DNA of 64,000 nucleotides from Rhodanobacter denitrificans (GTDB lineage: Bacteria > Pseudomonadota > Gammaproteobacteria > Xanthomonadales > Rhodanobacteraceae), in assembly GCF_003335105.1 (NCBI RefSeq), contig NZ_QFWQ01000002.1, positions 248,001 through 312,000 on the forward strand, written 5' to 3'. The first letter of the stretch is position 1. Every line of letters starts with the position of its first letter. The position numbers were made by a program, and so were the translations under genes. Below, one piece after another: positions 46,550 through 55,417 of this stretch. The notes beneath the pieces were generated by a model. That model made no database searches. It was not told where the DNA came from and saw only the letters and a program-made list of their open reading frames with translations.

Positions 46550-47296
46550 ATGAAAATTCTGGTCGGCTACAAGCGCGTCGTGGACTACAACGTGCGTATC
46601 CAGGTCAAGCCCGACGGTAGCGGCGTGGTCACCGACGGCGTCAAGCTGTCCGCCAACCCGTTCGACGACATCGCACTGGAAGAGGCGCTGCGCCTGCGCG
46701 AGAAAGGCGTGGCCGAGGAAGTGGTGGTGGTCAGCATCGGCCCGGCCGACCTCACCGCCCACCTGCGCAACGGCCTGGCAATGGGCGCCAATCGCGCCAT
46801 CCATGTGGTCACCAGCGACGCCGTGCAACCGCTGACCGCCGCCCGCGTGTTCCTAAAGCTGGTCGAGAAGGAACAGCCCGGCCTGGTGATCCTCGGCAAG
46901 CAAGCCATCGACGACGACGCCAACCAGACCGGCCAGATGCTGGCCGCGCTGTGGGACCGTCCGCAGGCCACCTTCGCCAGCAAGGTGGAGATCGCCGCTG
47001 GCAAGGCCACGGTGACCCGCGAGATCGACGCCGGCCTGGAAGTGATCGAGGCCGAACTGCCGGCGGTGATCACCACCGACCTGCGCCTCAACGAGCCGCG
47101 CTTCATCAAGCTGCCCGACATCATGAAGGCGAAGTCCAAGCCGATCGACACGATCGAGTTCGGCTCGCTCGGCGTCGAAGCGCACGACCACCTGAAAACC
47201 ACGCACTACGCGGCACCGGCCAAGCGCAGCAAGGGAGTGATGGTGAAGGACGCGGCCGAGCTGGTCGCGGCGTTGAAGCAGAAAGGCTTGCTGTAA
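46550..47296 (+). CDS. etfB: electron transfer flavoprotein beta subunit
   Basis: The product is 248 aa, normal length. It begins MKILVGYKRVVDYNVRI, with the AMP-binding region GKQAIDDDANQTGQMLAALW and the loop RFIKLPDIMKAKSKPI. It pairs with EtfA to carry electrons from acyl-CoA dehydrogenases to ETF-QO. The start ATG 46550 has AAGGAATC upstream. TAGAAT at 46495-46500 is a likely -10 element. A REP-type pair separates it from etfA, but the two are presumably co-transcribed. Confidence 0.97.
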   Translation: MKILVGYKRVVDYNVRIQVKPDGSGVVTDGVKLSANPFDDIALEEALRLREKGVAEEVVVVSIGPADLTAHLRNGLAMGANRAIHVVTSDAVQPLTAARVFLKLVEKEQPGLVILGKQAIDDDANQTGQMLAALWDRPQATFASKVEIAAGKATVTREIDAGLEVIEAELPAVITTDLRLNEPRFIKLPDIMKAKSKPIDTIEFGSLGVEAHDHLKTTHYAAPAKRSKGVMVKDAAELVAALKQKGLL

Positions 47297-47308
47297 CCCA
47301 ATTCCGGA

Positions 47309-47387
47309 TGTAGGAGCCCGCTCGCGGGCGACGCTCTTTCTTTATGAGATTCAGAGCAGGAGCATCGCCCGCAAACGGGCTCCTGCA
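47309..47387. repeat. inverted pair of REP elements (GTAGGAGC type) between etfB and etfA
   Basis: The unit at 47309-47336 begins TGTAGGAGCCCGCTCGCGGG. Its near-exact inverse is at 47360-47387 (24 of 28 positions identical after complementing). Each unit contains its own GCCCGC/GCGGGC-type palindrome. The pair forms a BIME-like structure as described for REP sequences with the GTAG signature, which are mobilised by RAYT transposases. None is encoded here. Confidence 0.85.
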
Positions 47388-47412
47388 GAACACAAAAGCT
47401 TCGGAGACATAC

Positions 47413-48357
47413 ATGAGCAAGGTCCTGGTCATCGCCGAGCACCTCGGCGGCAAACTCAACTCCTCCACCGCGCGCGCGGTGAGCGCCGCTGCTGCGGTGA
47501 AAGGCGAAGCGATCGACGTGCTGGTGCTGGCCGACAGCGTCGACGCGATCGCCGCCGAGGCGGCGAAGATCGACGGCGTGAGCCGCGTGCTCACTGTGGC
47601 CGGGCCAGAGAACGCGCACCCCTTGGCCGCCGTGCTGGCGCCGCAAATCGCCAAGGTCGCCACCGGCTATAGCCACGTGTTCGTGCCCTCCACCACCTTC
47701 GGCAAGGACGTCGCGCCGCGCGTGGCCGCCCTGCTCGGCGTGGCCCAGGTCAGTGATGTGATGAGCGTGGAAGGTGCACACACCTTCAAGCGCCCGATCT
47801 ACGCCGGCAACGCAATCATCACAGTCGAGGCCAATCCCGCCCACGCTGTGGTCGCCACCATCCGCTCGGCCTCCTGGCCAGCCGCCGCTACCGGCGCCAG
47901 CAACGCACCGGTCGAGGCGCTGGCCCCGGACATCGCACTACCCGCGCACACCCGCTTCGTCGAACTGAAGCAGGGCGCCAGCGACCGCCCCGACCTGCAG
48001 AGCGCCAGCAAGGTGGTCTCCGGCGGCCGCGGCGTGGGTTCGAAGGAGAACTTCGACATCATCTTCAAGTTCGCGGACAAGATTGGTGCCGCCGTCGGCG
48101 CCTCGCGTGCCGCCGTAGACGCCGGCTACGTGCCCAGCGACCTGCAGGTCGGCCAGACCGGCAAGATCATCGCTCCCGAGCTGTACATCGCCATTGGCAT
48201 CTCCGGCGCCATCCAGCACCTCACCGGCATCAAGGACGCCGGCACCATCGTCGCGATCAACAAGGACAGCGAGGCACCGATCTTTGAGGTTGCGGATTTC
48301 GGGCTGGTGGGGGATTTGTTCAAGCTGATCCCAGATATTGAGAACGCGATAGACTGA
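47413..48357 (+). CDS. etfA: electron transfer flavoprotein alpha subunit
   Basis: The product is 314 aa. The C-terminal FAD-binding half has [37 protein letters not shown] and [29 protein letters not shown], the standard ETF-alpha signature. The start ATG 47413 follows CGGAGAC. It partners etfB. It is the left border of the variable glycan island, as in xanthomonads, where the LPS locus lies between etfA and metB. A terminator hairpin follows at 48388. Confidence 0.97.
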   Translation: MSKVLVIAEHLGGKLNSSTARAVSAAAAVKGEAIDVLVLADSVDAIAAEAAKIDGVSRVLTVAGPENAHPLAAVLAPQIAKVATGYSHVFVPSTTFGKDVAPRVAALLGVAQVSDVMSVEGAHTFKRPIYAGNAIITVEANPAHAVVATIRSASWPAAATGASNAPVEALAPDIALPAHTRFVELKQGASDRPDLQSASKVVSGGRGVGSKENFDIIFKFADKIGAAVGASRAAVDAGYVPSDLQVGQTGKIIAPELYIAIGISGAIQHLTGIKDAGTIVAINKDSEAPIFEVADFGLVGDLFKLIPDIENAID

Positions 48358-48387
48358 ACAAAGAACTCTAACGATCAGCTTAATAAC

Positions 48388-48416
48388 GCCCAGAGCTAAG
48401 TTCTGGGCTTTATCGT
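48388..48416 (+). terminator. rho-independent terminator after etfA
   Basis: GCCCAGA (48388-48394), 7-base loop, TCTGGGC (48402-48408), followed by TTTATCGTTT. It closes the etfBA transcript and marks the shift to AT-richer island DNA. Confidence 0.75.
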
Positions 48417-48498
48417 TTCAGTACCCGTAAAATTCACGGAATTTCTCTAAGCATCCGCAACGCATTTTCTAGAACTGATCGCACGGAAGAATTGATCA

Positions 48499-51027
48499 AT
48501 GATCAAGATGTCACATCCACGTTTTCATTGGGCCACTTGGGCCGCATTTGCGCTCGTTTTTTTTGTGTATGTGTCGAATGCGTGGACGCCATCGTCGTAC
48601 GCGGTTGTCCTGCATTCAATTGGTATCACGAATGGTGATCCAATCCTTGGCACAGCCCGCCCCATCCGCTCCGACGAGTACTCTGTTCAGACGCCGCATT
48701 TCCAAATGGCCGTTCTAAGCGGCCTAAAAAATGTAGAGCAAATTTCGCCGTACCGGGAGTCCATGAAGAACTTTATGGCATTCCCGACCAAAGATTGGTC
48801 AGTGATATTCAAACCCCAGCTCTGGGGCTTCCTTCTACTACGAGCGGACTACGCCTACTCTCTATACTTTGCGGTACTAGCAGCCGCCTTTCTGGGAGGG
48901 TGGTGTCTCTTCTTTCGCATCCTGGGAATAGACAGCAGATACGCGATTCTTGGCGCACTGTTGTTGTTCTTCTCACACTTCATACAAGTGTGGTGGACGA
49001 CCAATGCAGCGTCCTTCGCGTTCGCTCCTTGGGTGGCAATCGCCTTTATTCGACCTTCTTCTTTCGTTGTGCGCGCGCTACTCGTGCTCTACAGCGTTGC
49101 AGTTTGGTTCTTTGGCCTTCTGTATCCACCATTTCTCTATGGGATGGCATTTGCTATGGCTACCGCCATCCTCGCACTGAAACCTGATGCCTTGAAGGTG
49201 AAAAACATCCTCGCCGCAGTGCTGGGCGCCTTGGTAGCCGGCGCCTTGGTCTTCTACTACATGCATGACATGGTGGAGATCATGAGGAATACCGTGTATC
49301 CGGGAAAGCGTTCGGTCTCGGGCGGCACGGTTTCTATAAGACAAGTCCTTGCCACGTTACTGCCTTACATCAATACGCTGCAGTTCGATCCGACCCCCAT
49401 CTATCCTGATGCGATCAACGAGTGCGAAGCTGGCACCGTTAGCAGCTTTCTAGCACTCCTAGTCCTATGTTTTGCGGAAGGCAGATCGTTGATTGACAAC
49501 ATCCGCTCTAACAAGCGAACAACAATCATCTTCCTAGCTGCTGCTGCTTTCTGCTGCGCATGGATGCTTCTTCCCATTCCAGCGTGGGTAGGCCGTCTGG
49601 CACTCCTCCACATGATGCCACCACGCAGGATGCTTCTTGCCTTCGGATTCATCGTCCACATTGCGATTCTGGCCTTACTTCCCAAGCTGCGCTGGGCGAT
49701 CACAGGGCCTAGGCTGGTCACTTTTGTGGTATGCGTCACGGCTAGCTTCCTGCTAGCAAAGAGCCAGTTGCCCTTGTCGTCGCTGCCTCAAAGCTGGTTT
49801 GATTTCCTCATCATCCCGCTTTCTCTCGCAGCCATTATCGCAGGCCACCTCCTGAAGCGGACGGTACCCGCGGGCGCCCTCCTCCTTGCAGCCTCAGCCG
49901 CATGCAACGCTTTGACCTTTGGAACATTCAATCCACTCCAGTCTGCTACCCCCATCTTCAATCAACACGACACCGATTTGATAAAAGACCTGCAGAGACT
50001 GGAAAGAATTGACGCTAGAGGTTGGGTGTATTTGAACGGTTGGTACGGCGCAACGATCAATGGTCTCGGAATTGAAGCTATAAACGATACACCTATGAGT
50101 CCTCAACAGGTCTTTTTCGCGCACGAATTCCCTGATCTGTCAGATTTTACCAAGAACAATGATTTCAATCGCTATGCACACATCATCCCGACCTTCCAAG
50201 CTGAACCCTCCGTCACAGGCGACAAACTCTTTGTACCGTTGCAGCACTTTGCTCGCAATGACCGTGTGGTCGCGAAAACAATCGAAGATTCATTACCATG
50301 GAATGGCTCAATCGACAGCTATTCCATCATTGAAGCTTCGCCCGGGCACTATGCTATTGAGATAGCTGGGTGGGGTAACTTCACATCTGTAAACGACGAG
50401 CAGAAAGTTGCCTTCAACGGCGTTTCCCTCACTCCCACGGGGCTGGCCCGCGATCTACGTCCCGATGTGTCGAAGACACTGAAAGATACGACCATGAGCC
50501 TTTCTGGATTCAGGGCGTTTTTTGAAACTAGGCAACCTGATGCTAACGACGCACTCCAGCTTGCGAGTATTGACCCAAAACGCGGTGATTACCGGATCCC
50601 CAATCTGACAATTGCTCATTTCACCACACAATGGCCACCTGTGCGTGCGTATAAGGCCATCGATGGAAAAGGCTACGTCGACACGGTGAACGTCCACAGC
50701 GGAACTGCCGGTTTACTCGATATCGATATAGCAGGATGGCTACCCTTCGTCTTGGAGGAGGGACAATCGGTGAACGTAATTTCACCCGCCCACGTCAAGT
50801 CACTATCGTTGCGACGAACCTATCGGCAAGATCTCATCAAAGTCATTGGCGAAAACTGGGGTATGTCGGGGTTTACCATCCATTTACAGACATCAGATAA
50901 CGTAACCTTTGACCCTTCGAAGCTCTGCGTTCTGGCTCGTGATCCAAAGGTTGGCACCGTTGCCCTACATGCAGCTGGAGATCCATGTGGAGCACATGTC
51001 CCGCAAACTACGGGTGCCGGCTCCTGA
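48499..51027 (+). CDS. large polytopic membrane protein, GT-C-like, O-antigen island
   Basis: The product is 842 aa. About twelve hydrophobic helices fill residues 12-480, including a long first loop with DEYSVQTPHFQMAVL between helices 1 and 2. A soluble C-terminal part of about 350 residues follows. The DE pair in the first extracytoplasmic loop and overall layout resemble GT-C membrane glycosyltransferases (YfhO-like/DUF7657-type proteins) that use polyprenyl-phosphate sugars. No specific family member is certain. It is followed 60 bases later by a GtrB-like GT2 gene on the same strand. Its codon use and composition are clearly AT-richer than etfA, indicating transfer. Confidence 0.7.
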   Translation: MIKMSHPRFHWATWAAFALVFFVYVSNAWTPSSYAVVLHSIGITNGDPILGTARPIRSDEYSVQTPHFQMAVLSGLKNVEQISPYRESMKNFMAFPTKDWSVIFKPQLWGFLLLRADYAYSLYFAVLAAAFLGGWCLFFRILGIDSRYAILGALLLFFSHFIQVWWTTNAASFAFAPWVAIAFIRPSSFVVRALLVLYSVAVWFFGLLYPPFLYGMAFAMATAILALKPDALKVKNILAAVLGALVAGALVFYYMHDMVEIMRNTVYPGKRSVSGGTVSIRQVLATLLPYINTLQFDPTPIYPDAINECEAGTVSSFLALLVLCFAEGRSLIDNIRSNKRTTIIFLAAAAFCCAWMLLPIPAWVGRLALLHMMPPRRMLLAFGFIVHIAILALLPKLRWAITGPRLVTFVVCVTASFLLAKSQLPLSSLPQSWFDFLIIPLSLAAIIAGHLLKRTVPAGALLLAASAACNALTFGTFNPLQSATPIFNQHDTDLIKDLQRLERIDARGWVYLNGWYGATINGLGIEAINDTPMSPQQVFFAHEFPDLSDFTKNNDFNRYAHIIPTFQAEPSVTGDKLFVPLQHFARNDRVVAKTIEDSLPWNGSIDSYSIIEASPGHYAIEIAGWGNFTSVNDEQKVAFNGVSLTPTGLARDLRPDVSKTLKDTTMSLSGFRAFFETRQPDANDALQLASIDPKRGDYRIPNLTIAHFTTQWPPVRAYKAIDGKGYVDTVNVHSGTAGLLDIDIAGWLPFVLEEGQSVNVISPAHVKSLSLRRTYRQDLIKVIGENWGMSGFTIHLQTSDNVTFDPSKLCVLARDPKVGTVALHAAGDPCGAHVPQTTGAGS

Positions 51028-51087
51028 TGATCTACCGTTCTCCGATGTATAGCCCTAAATTAACTGCCGACAAGCGGCCCTCTGCAT

Positions 51088-52110
51088 ATGGAAGTTGATA
51101 TGGCACTATGCAATAGTACAAAACCTCCTAAAAATCTCGACGAGATTTGTTCTAAACAAATTGCCGTCGTAATCCCGTGCTACAAAGTTCGGAAGCACAT
51201 TCTTGATGTCATAAGCGCGATCGGTTCGGAATGCGTGGCCATTTACGTTGTAGATGACTGCTGCCCGGAGTCAAGTGGCAACTGGGTCAGTCAACACTGT
51301 ACGGACCCAAGGGTACGTATCATACGTCATGAGCAGAATCAGGGGGTTGGGGGCGCCGTTATTAGCGGATATCGCCAAGCACTAGCCGATGGCATGGACA
51401 TCATCGTCAAGATCGATGGTGATGGCCAAATGGATCCCACCTTGATCAAGTACTTCCTGGCACCCATTGCGTTCGGAGAGGCCGATTATACCAAGGGCAA
51501 CCGTTTTTACCATTTGAAGAGCGTCGCAAGCATGCCCAGAATGAGAATTCTTGGCAATGCTGGATTGTCATTCCTCAATAAGCTGTCTACGGGGTACTGG
51601 AACATCTTCGATCCGACCAACGGATATACCGCCATTCACCGGGACGCACTTTCGGTGCTGGATTTGGAGAAAATTAGCTCACGCTACTTTTTCGAAACAG
51701 ACCTTTTGTTCCGTCTTAACTTAGCCCACGGTGTAGTGGTGGACGTTCCCATGGATGCAAAATACGCGGACGAGGTGAGTAGCCTTAGTATTTCAGGAGT
51801 GTTCTTCGAATTTTTGGGCAAGCATCTTCGTAACTTTATGAAGAGGATTTTCTACAACTATTTTCTTCGCGATATGTCAGCTGCTTCGTTTGAATTGCTG
51901 TTTGGCGCACTGCTCATGCTGTTTGGTACCTTGTTTAGTTCCTACCATTGGATTTATTCAAGTAGATTGCACGTAGCCACACCGACAGGCACCGTCATCA
52001 TTGGTGCACTTGCACTCTTAAGCGGGCTGCAACTATTGCTCGCGTTCATTACACACGATGTCGAAAGTCAGCCTAAAATACCCATTCAGCGACTGAACTA
52101 TGGCAATTGA
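51088..52110 (+). CDS. GT2 glycosyltransferase, GtrB/DPM1-like with two C-terminal membrane helices
   Basis: The product is 340 aa from ATG 51088 (ATG 51100 possible). The GT2 domain has IAVVIPCYKVRKHI, YVVDDCCPES, GVGGAVISGYRQAL and the metal motif KIDGDGQMDP. Near residue 175, FDPTNGYTAIHRDAL is typical of polyprenyl-phosphate transferases. Two membrane helices (about 268-290 and 303-325) close the protein. It probably makes an undecaprenyl-phosphate-linked sugar that the large upstream membrane protein could use as donor. It sits in the AT-richer island. Confidence 0.87.
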   Translation: MEVDMALCNSTKPPKNLDEICSKQIAVVIPCYKVRKHILDVISAIGSECVAIYVVDDCCPESSGNWVSQHCTDPRVRIIRHEQNQGVGGAVISGYRQALADGMDIIVKIDGDGQMDPTLIKYFLAPIAFGEADYTKGNRFYHLKSVASMPRMRILGNAGLSFLNKLSTGYWNIFDPTNGYTAIHRDALSVLDLEKISSRYFFETDLLFRLNLAHGVVVDVPMDAKYADEVSSLSISGVFFEFLGKHLRNFMKRIFYNYFLRDMSAASFELLFGALLMLFGTLFSSYHWIYSSRLHVATPTGTVIIGALALLSGLQLLLAFITHDVESQPKIPIQRLNYGN

Positions 52111-52223
52111 CTCTAACGAATCACGTGCTATATGTTAAAGGTGCATGGCACGAATAGATAGGATATCTTTCTCCTCCGCCAAATTTCTTCGAATCAAAAC
52201 ATGTGCAATGGATACCGAAAACC

Positions 52224-52907
52224 ATGAAACCTGACCCCAGCTATGACGAGTATATGGAGCGTTGGACACGCGCTTATGAAGTGGCCAACTACAACCAAGG
52301 CCTCGCTGCGCGCATGCTTACCCAAAGCCATGTATGGTGTGAACAAGCTTTTGGTCCTGATCAACACTTTTCCCGTGTCGTTGAAGTTGGAGCCGGCACA
52401 GGAATTCACCTCAGCAAGGTACGGCACAGTTTTGATGAGTATGTCATCACGGATCTCAACCCCCCCATGCTTGATCAAGTTAGACCTGAAAAAACCCATC
52501 GAGACAAGAAAATCACGGTCCGGCGCGAAGATGCTACGCGCCTCAGTTTTCCGGACAACAGTTTTGACCGGCTCATAGCCACCCATGTGCTGGAGCACCT
52601 TCCTCAACCACACCAAGTTCTTCGCGAATGGCACCGCGTGGTCAAGCCGGGCGGCGTGGTCTCTATCGTACTCCCCTGTGATCCAGGCATTGCCTGGCGC
52701 TTAGGTAGACACTTTGGGCCACGGCGAAAATTCGAAGCTATCGGCATTGATTACGACTACTGGATGGCAAGGGAGCACGTTAACGCCATTACAAATCTAG
52801 TGGCGTTCATACGATATTATTACCCATCCGCCAAGGAAGGGTGGTACCCGCTACGCGTTCCATCTGTCGACCTCAACTTATTTTATGTCGCACATGTTCA
52901 AGCGTAA
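52224..52907 (+). CDS. class I SAM-dependent methyltransferase
   Basis: The product is 227 aa from ATG 52224; an in-frame GTG at 52203 would add seven residues. Motif I VVEVGAGTGIHLS (about 61-73), YVITDLNPPML, EDATRLSFPDNSFDRLIATHVLEHL and LREWHRVVKPGGVVSIVLPCD are classic for Methyltransf_11-type enzymes. A modified C-terminal half (RKFEAIGIDYDYWMAREH) may bind a sugar substrate. In this island it most likely methylates a glycan or a sugar nucleotide. The 113-base gap before it has no gene. Confidence 0.88.
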   Translation: MKPDPSYDEYMERWTRAYEVANYNQGLAARMLTQSHVWCEQAFGPDQHFSRVVEVGAGTGIHLSKVRHSFDEYVITDLNPPMLDQVRPEKTHRDKKITVRREDATRLSFPDNSFDRLIATHVLEHLPQPHQVLREWHRVVKPGGVVSIVLPCDPGIAWRLGRHFGPRRKFEAIGIDYDYWMAREHVNAITNLVAFIRYYYPSAKEGWYPLRVPSVDLNLFYVAHVQA

Positions 52908-53181
52908 TGGGGCAATTGCAATTCGATGACCTTGTCGCTAATTTGGTTGCTAAATTATGGACCGTTGTGAATATATCTACTGCCAGCGTCGGATATATTT
53001 CGAATCACCTAGTTAATACGCGGCGAATTTCACATAGGCCCATCCACCCAGATAATATGATTCGACAGCAGCAGAAATTTACTCGATCAACAACGACCAT
53101 AGATGGCGAGTTGATATCACATCAATCGCAAGCATCATACTAGGCGTTTTACTTTCACAGCTTCATCATCGTACATAAATC
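52908..53181 (+). other. AT-rich intergenic stretch with no recognisable gene
   Basis: The 274 bases between the methyltransferase and the small transporter gene have many stops in all frames. I see no hairpin with T-tract and no RNA gene. The frame open at 52841-53143 is an out-of-frame continuation of the methyltransferase end and has no coding character. Confidence 0.5.
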
Positions 53182-53532
53182 ATGAATCTGCGTATTAGTT
53201 TAGTCATTGCTTTCGTGGTCCTATCCCTCGTTATTGGCCAGCTGTTATTCCGGGCCACGGCAATAGTATGGGCATCAGGCCGCTCATTGTTTTCCATGCC
53301 GGTATTGATGCGCCTGGTGCCTTCTTTGGCGTTCTACGCATTATCGACATTGGCTTGGGTTTGGGTTCTTCGCACCGTCACCTTAAAAAGCGCCTACCCG
53401 TTTATGGCGCTGGCCTTTGTGTTGGTACCGTTGGGAGCACACTGGTTATTTGGGGAGACTATTACGCCACAATACTTGGTGGGCACCTGTCTGATTATGA
53501 TGGGAGTAATTATCACAGTAGTTGCTAATTAA
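53182..53532 (+). CDS. small four-helix SMR/EamA-like membrane protein
   Basis: The product is 116 aa with four hydrophobic helices (about 5-25, 38-60, 72-90 and 95-114). It includes AFYALSTLAWVWVLRTVTLKSAYPFMALAFVLVPLGAHWLFGE and a final GTCLIMMGVII helix. This matches the SMR/EamA half-transporter fold seen in ArnE/ArnF and EmrE, small proteins that flip lipid-linked sugars or export cations. In an O-antigen island next to a GtrB-like enzyme, flipping of an undecaprenyl-phosphate sugar is the most likely role; this is inference from context. Confidence 0.78.
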   Translation: MNLRISLVIAFVVLSLVIGQLLFRATAIVWASGRSLFSMPVLMRLVPSLAFYALSTLAWVWVLRTVTLKSAYPFMALAFVLVPLGAHWLFGETITPQYLVGTCLIMMGVIITVVAN

Positions 53533-53796
53533 CCTATACTATAGTCCGATCTTCAATCCAAAAGATGGTTGATTGTGAAAAAGTAGTTTATCGACAGAGA
53601 GATAACCGACTTTCTATACGAGACAGAAGCTAGTGTATCGAGGATTCGTGTTTGACGCCCCGGATTTAACCGGGTTATCCTCTCAGCTTGAGAGGCGAAC
53701 TCCTCAACTACAAACTGAGTTCTATTCACACAGATTTTGTACGCGCTCGACGAAGGCCCATTAACAATCCAAAGGCAATAGAAGCTTGGAGGCAAA

Positions 53797-54654
53797 ATGC
53801 TTCGATGGTTTCGCGGCGCTTCCGAAATTCGAGAGTTCGCCGAGGTCTCTCTCGACGAACGCGTTCGTTATGAGAGCTGGATTGAATCCAAGCGATACAT
53901 CGCTGGGTACTGTGTGGTTTGCGACCAAAGCACGACGTTTCTCGTGGACTTGGGCGTGCGTTTTGGGAAGCATGCCAATCTTAGAGAAGGCCTAGTATGC
54001 GAATCGTGTCATTTAGGTAACAGAAGCCGACTTCTGTTTGGCACACTATGCGCATTGTCCGAGATTACCTTCAGTAGCAAAATAGCGATGCTTGAGGAAC
54101 TTACGGAGTTTGCCGCTCTTGCCAGGACTCACTTCCCTGGCATGGTGTGTTCAGAATTTCTTGGTAATTCTCTGGTGTCTGGTCAGTGCTATTCGCACAA
54201 TGGGCGACAGGTGCGCCACGAGTCCATAACGGATCTCTCGTATAAAAGCGGTGAATTCGACGCCATCGTCCATAACGACGTTTTGGAGCACGTTTTTGAC
54301 TATCGGCGTGCACTGGCAGAAACAGCCCGCGTGCTCCGCCCCGGAGGTGTCACCCTGTTTACGACGCCATTATTCGTCTATCAAGCCGGAAACGTACTGC
54401 GTGGCGCGCCCCAAAAAGACGGATCGATTGAGCACTACTTGCCACCCGAGTATCACGGCGATCCATGGCGCCCGGAAGGTGTCTATACCTTTCATTATTT
54501 CGGGTGCGATCTTTTGACAGATATCCGCGACGCTGGATATTCGGACGCGGCAATCGGTGTCAACTATGAACCAATCGCGGGATTCACCTCAAACAATCAC
54601 CCAAGCGAAACAGAAGGACGAATGCTCCCCATCGTCCTTGCCGCATGGAAATAA
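53797..54654 (+). CDS. methyltransferase with N-terminal zinc-ribbon-like cysteines
   Basis: The product is 285 aa. The start ATG 53797 has GGAGG six bases before it. Two C-x-x-C pairs (C39/C42 and C68/C71) suggest a small zinc-binding module. A Methyltransf_11-type domain follows with EFDAIVHNDVLEHVFDYRRALAETARVLRPGGVTLFTTPLFV. The classical motif I glycine loop is not obvious; residues around MLEELTEFAALARTHFPG replace it. SAM binding may thus be atypical. It lies in the glycan island and probably acts on a sugar or lipid-linked intermediate. Confidence 0.72.
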   Translation: MLRWFRGASEIREFAEVSLDERVRYESWIESKRYIAGYCVVCDQSTTFLVDLGVRFGKHANLREGLVCESCHLGNRSRLLFGTLCALSEITFSSKIAMLEELTEFAALARTHFPGMVCSEFLGNSLVSGQCYSHNGRQVRHESITDLSYKSGEFDAIVHNDVLEHVFDYRRALAETARVLRPGGVTLFTTPLFVYQAGNVLRGAPQKDGSIEHYLPPEYHGDPWRPEGVYTFHYFGCDLLTDIRDAGYSDAAIGVNYEPIAGFTSNNHPSETEGRMLPIVLAAWK

Positions 54655-54698
54655 CCTGTATTTCCCACGCAATCTCTCACGCGCAGCCGGGTTTTACT

Positions 54699-54724
54699 CC
54701 CCACCTGCATTAATGCAAGTGGGG
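54699..54724. terminator. 26-base palindromic hairpin between convergent island genes
   Basis: CCCCAC-C-TGCAT-TA-ATGCA-A-GTGGGG: a 6-bp outer and 5-bp inner stem with one C/A mismatch. It lies between the convergent methyltransferase and lipoprotein genes. There is no strong T-tract, but position suggests a bidirectional transcript end. Confidence 0.5.
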
Positions 54725-54730
54725 TCTGGG

Positions 54731-55300
54731 TCATTTGAAGTCCACGTGCCGACCGTTATCGCAGATACTGACCTTGCCACCCGCCTCGACTGCCAAGTAG
54801 ATGTGGTACTGACCAGCCGGAACAGCATGCACTGGAAGCCCCTGAACGAATCCGCTCACGAGGGGAACGCCCGGGTTGTTGGCAGAGACATCCGGTCGCG
54901 CGACCGACAAACTCACAGGGACCTGGAAGTAGTGACCCTGCGCTTTGTCTTCGAAGCGGAGCAAGAAGCTGGGAGAGGACAATTGCGGCGAAGCAATCCA
55001 ACCACCGACGCTATGCGTCATGGATAGCGCGGCTTCGATCGGTGCCGACTGGAATGATGCGTTGTCGAAACTCTCGATGTTGCAGGTAGTTACCACGCCG
55101 GCTGCAGGTTCCGCTGTGTAGGCCACAAGTGTTGACATGTTAGCAGACGTCACTGCGGCCTCTGCGGAGGAGGCACTGGCTGCCTTGGCTGGTTCGGCTG
55201 TCGTATTGGCTCCATTATCGCTGCCGCCGCAACCGGCCAACAGGATAGTGGTCAGGAGAGTCGATGTCGCGATGAGGGAGAGCTGTCTTTGTCTGGACAT
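54731..55300 (-). CDS. predicted lipoprotein of unknown function
   Basis: The product is 189 aa from ATG 55298-55300; ATG 55315 and 55345 are longer options. A lipoprotein signal peptide (RQRQLSLIATSTLLTTILLAGC) ends with the lipobox LLAGC, so the mature protein would start at a lipid-modified cysteine. A low-complexity Ala/Ser/Glu linker follows, then a compact domain with two cysteines (CNIESF and ICDNGRH) and predicted beta strands. I do not recognise a family. It is an orphan in the island, with both neighbours being glycan genes. Confidence 0.6.
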   Translation of the reverse strand: MSRQRQLSLIATSTLLTTILLAGCGGSDNGANTTAEPAKAASASSAEAAVTSANMSTLVAYTAEPAAGVVTTCNIESFDNASFQSAPIEAALSMTHSVGGWIASPQLSSPSFLLRFEDKAQGHYFQVPVSLSVARPDVSANNPGVPLVSGFVQGLPVHAVPAGQYHIYLAVEAGGKVSICDNGRHVDFK

Positions 55301-55417
55301 TCTATTTGCGCTCATTGGATGGTTGATTGTGGTTGCAAAGGGCATGTCGCTCAGCTCGCACCCCTAGAATCGTTTGCCTGAGCGAGCAAACCGGGGCGGG
55401 AATGCTCTAGTACGGTA

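Noticed and set aside
54557-55027. Plus-strand 156-codon frame after the zinc-ribbon methyltransferase
   Set aside because: It is the antisense of the lipoprotein gene and begins inside the methyltransferase gene in another frame.
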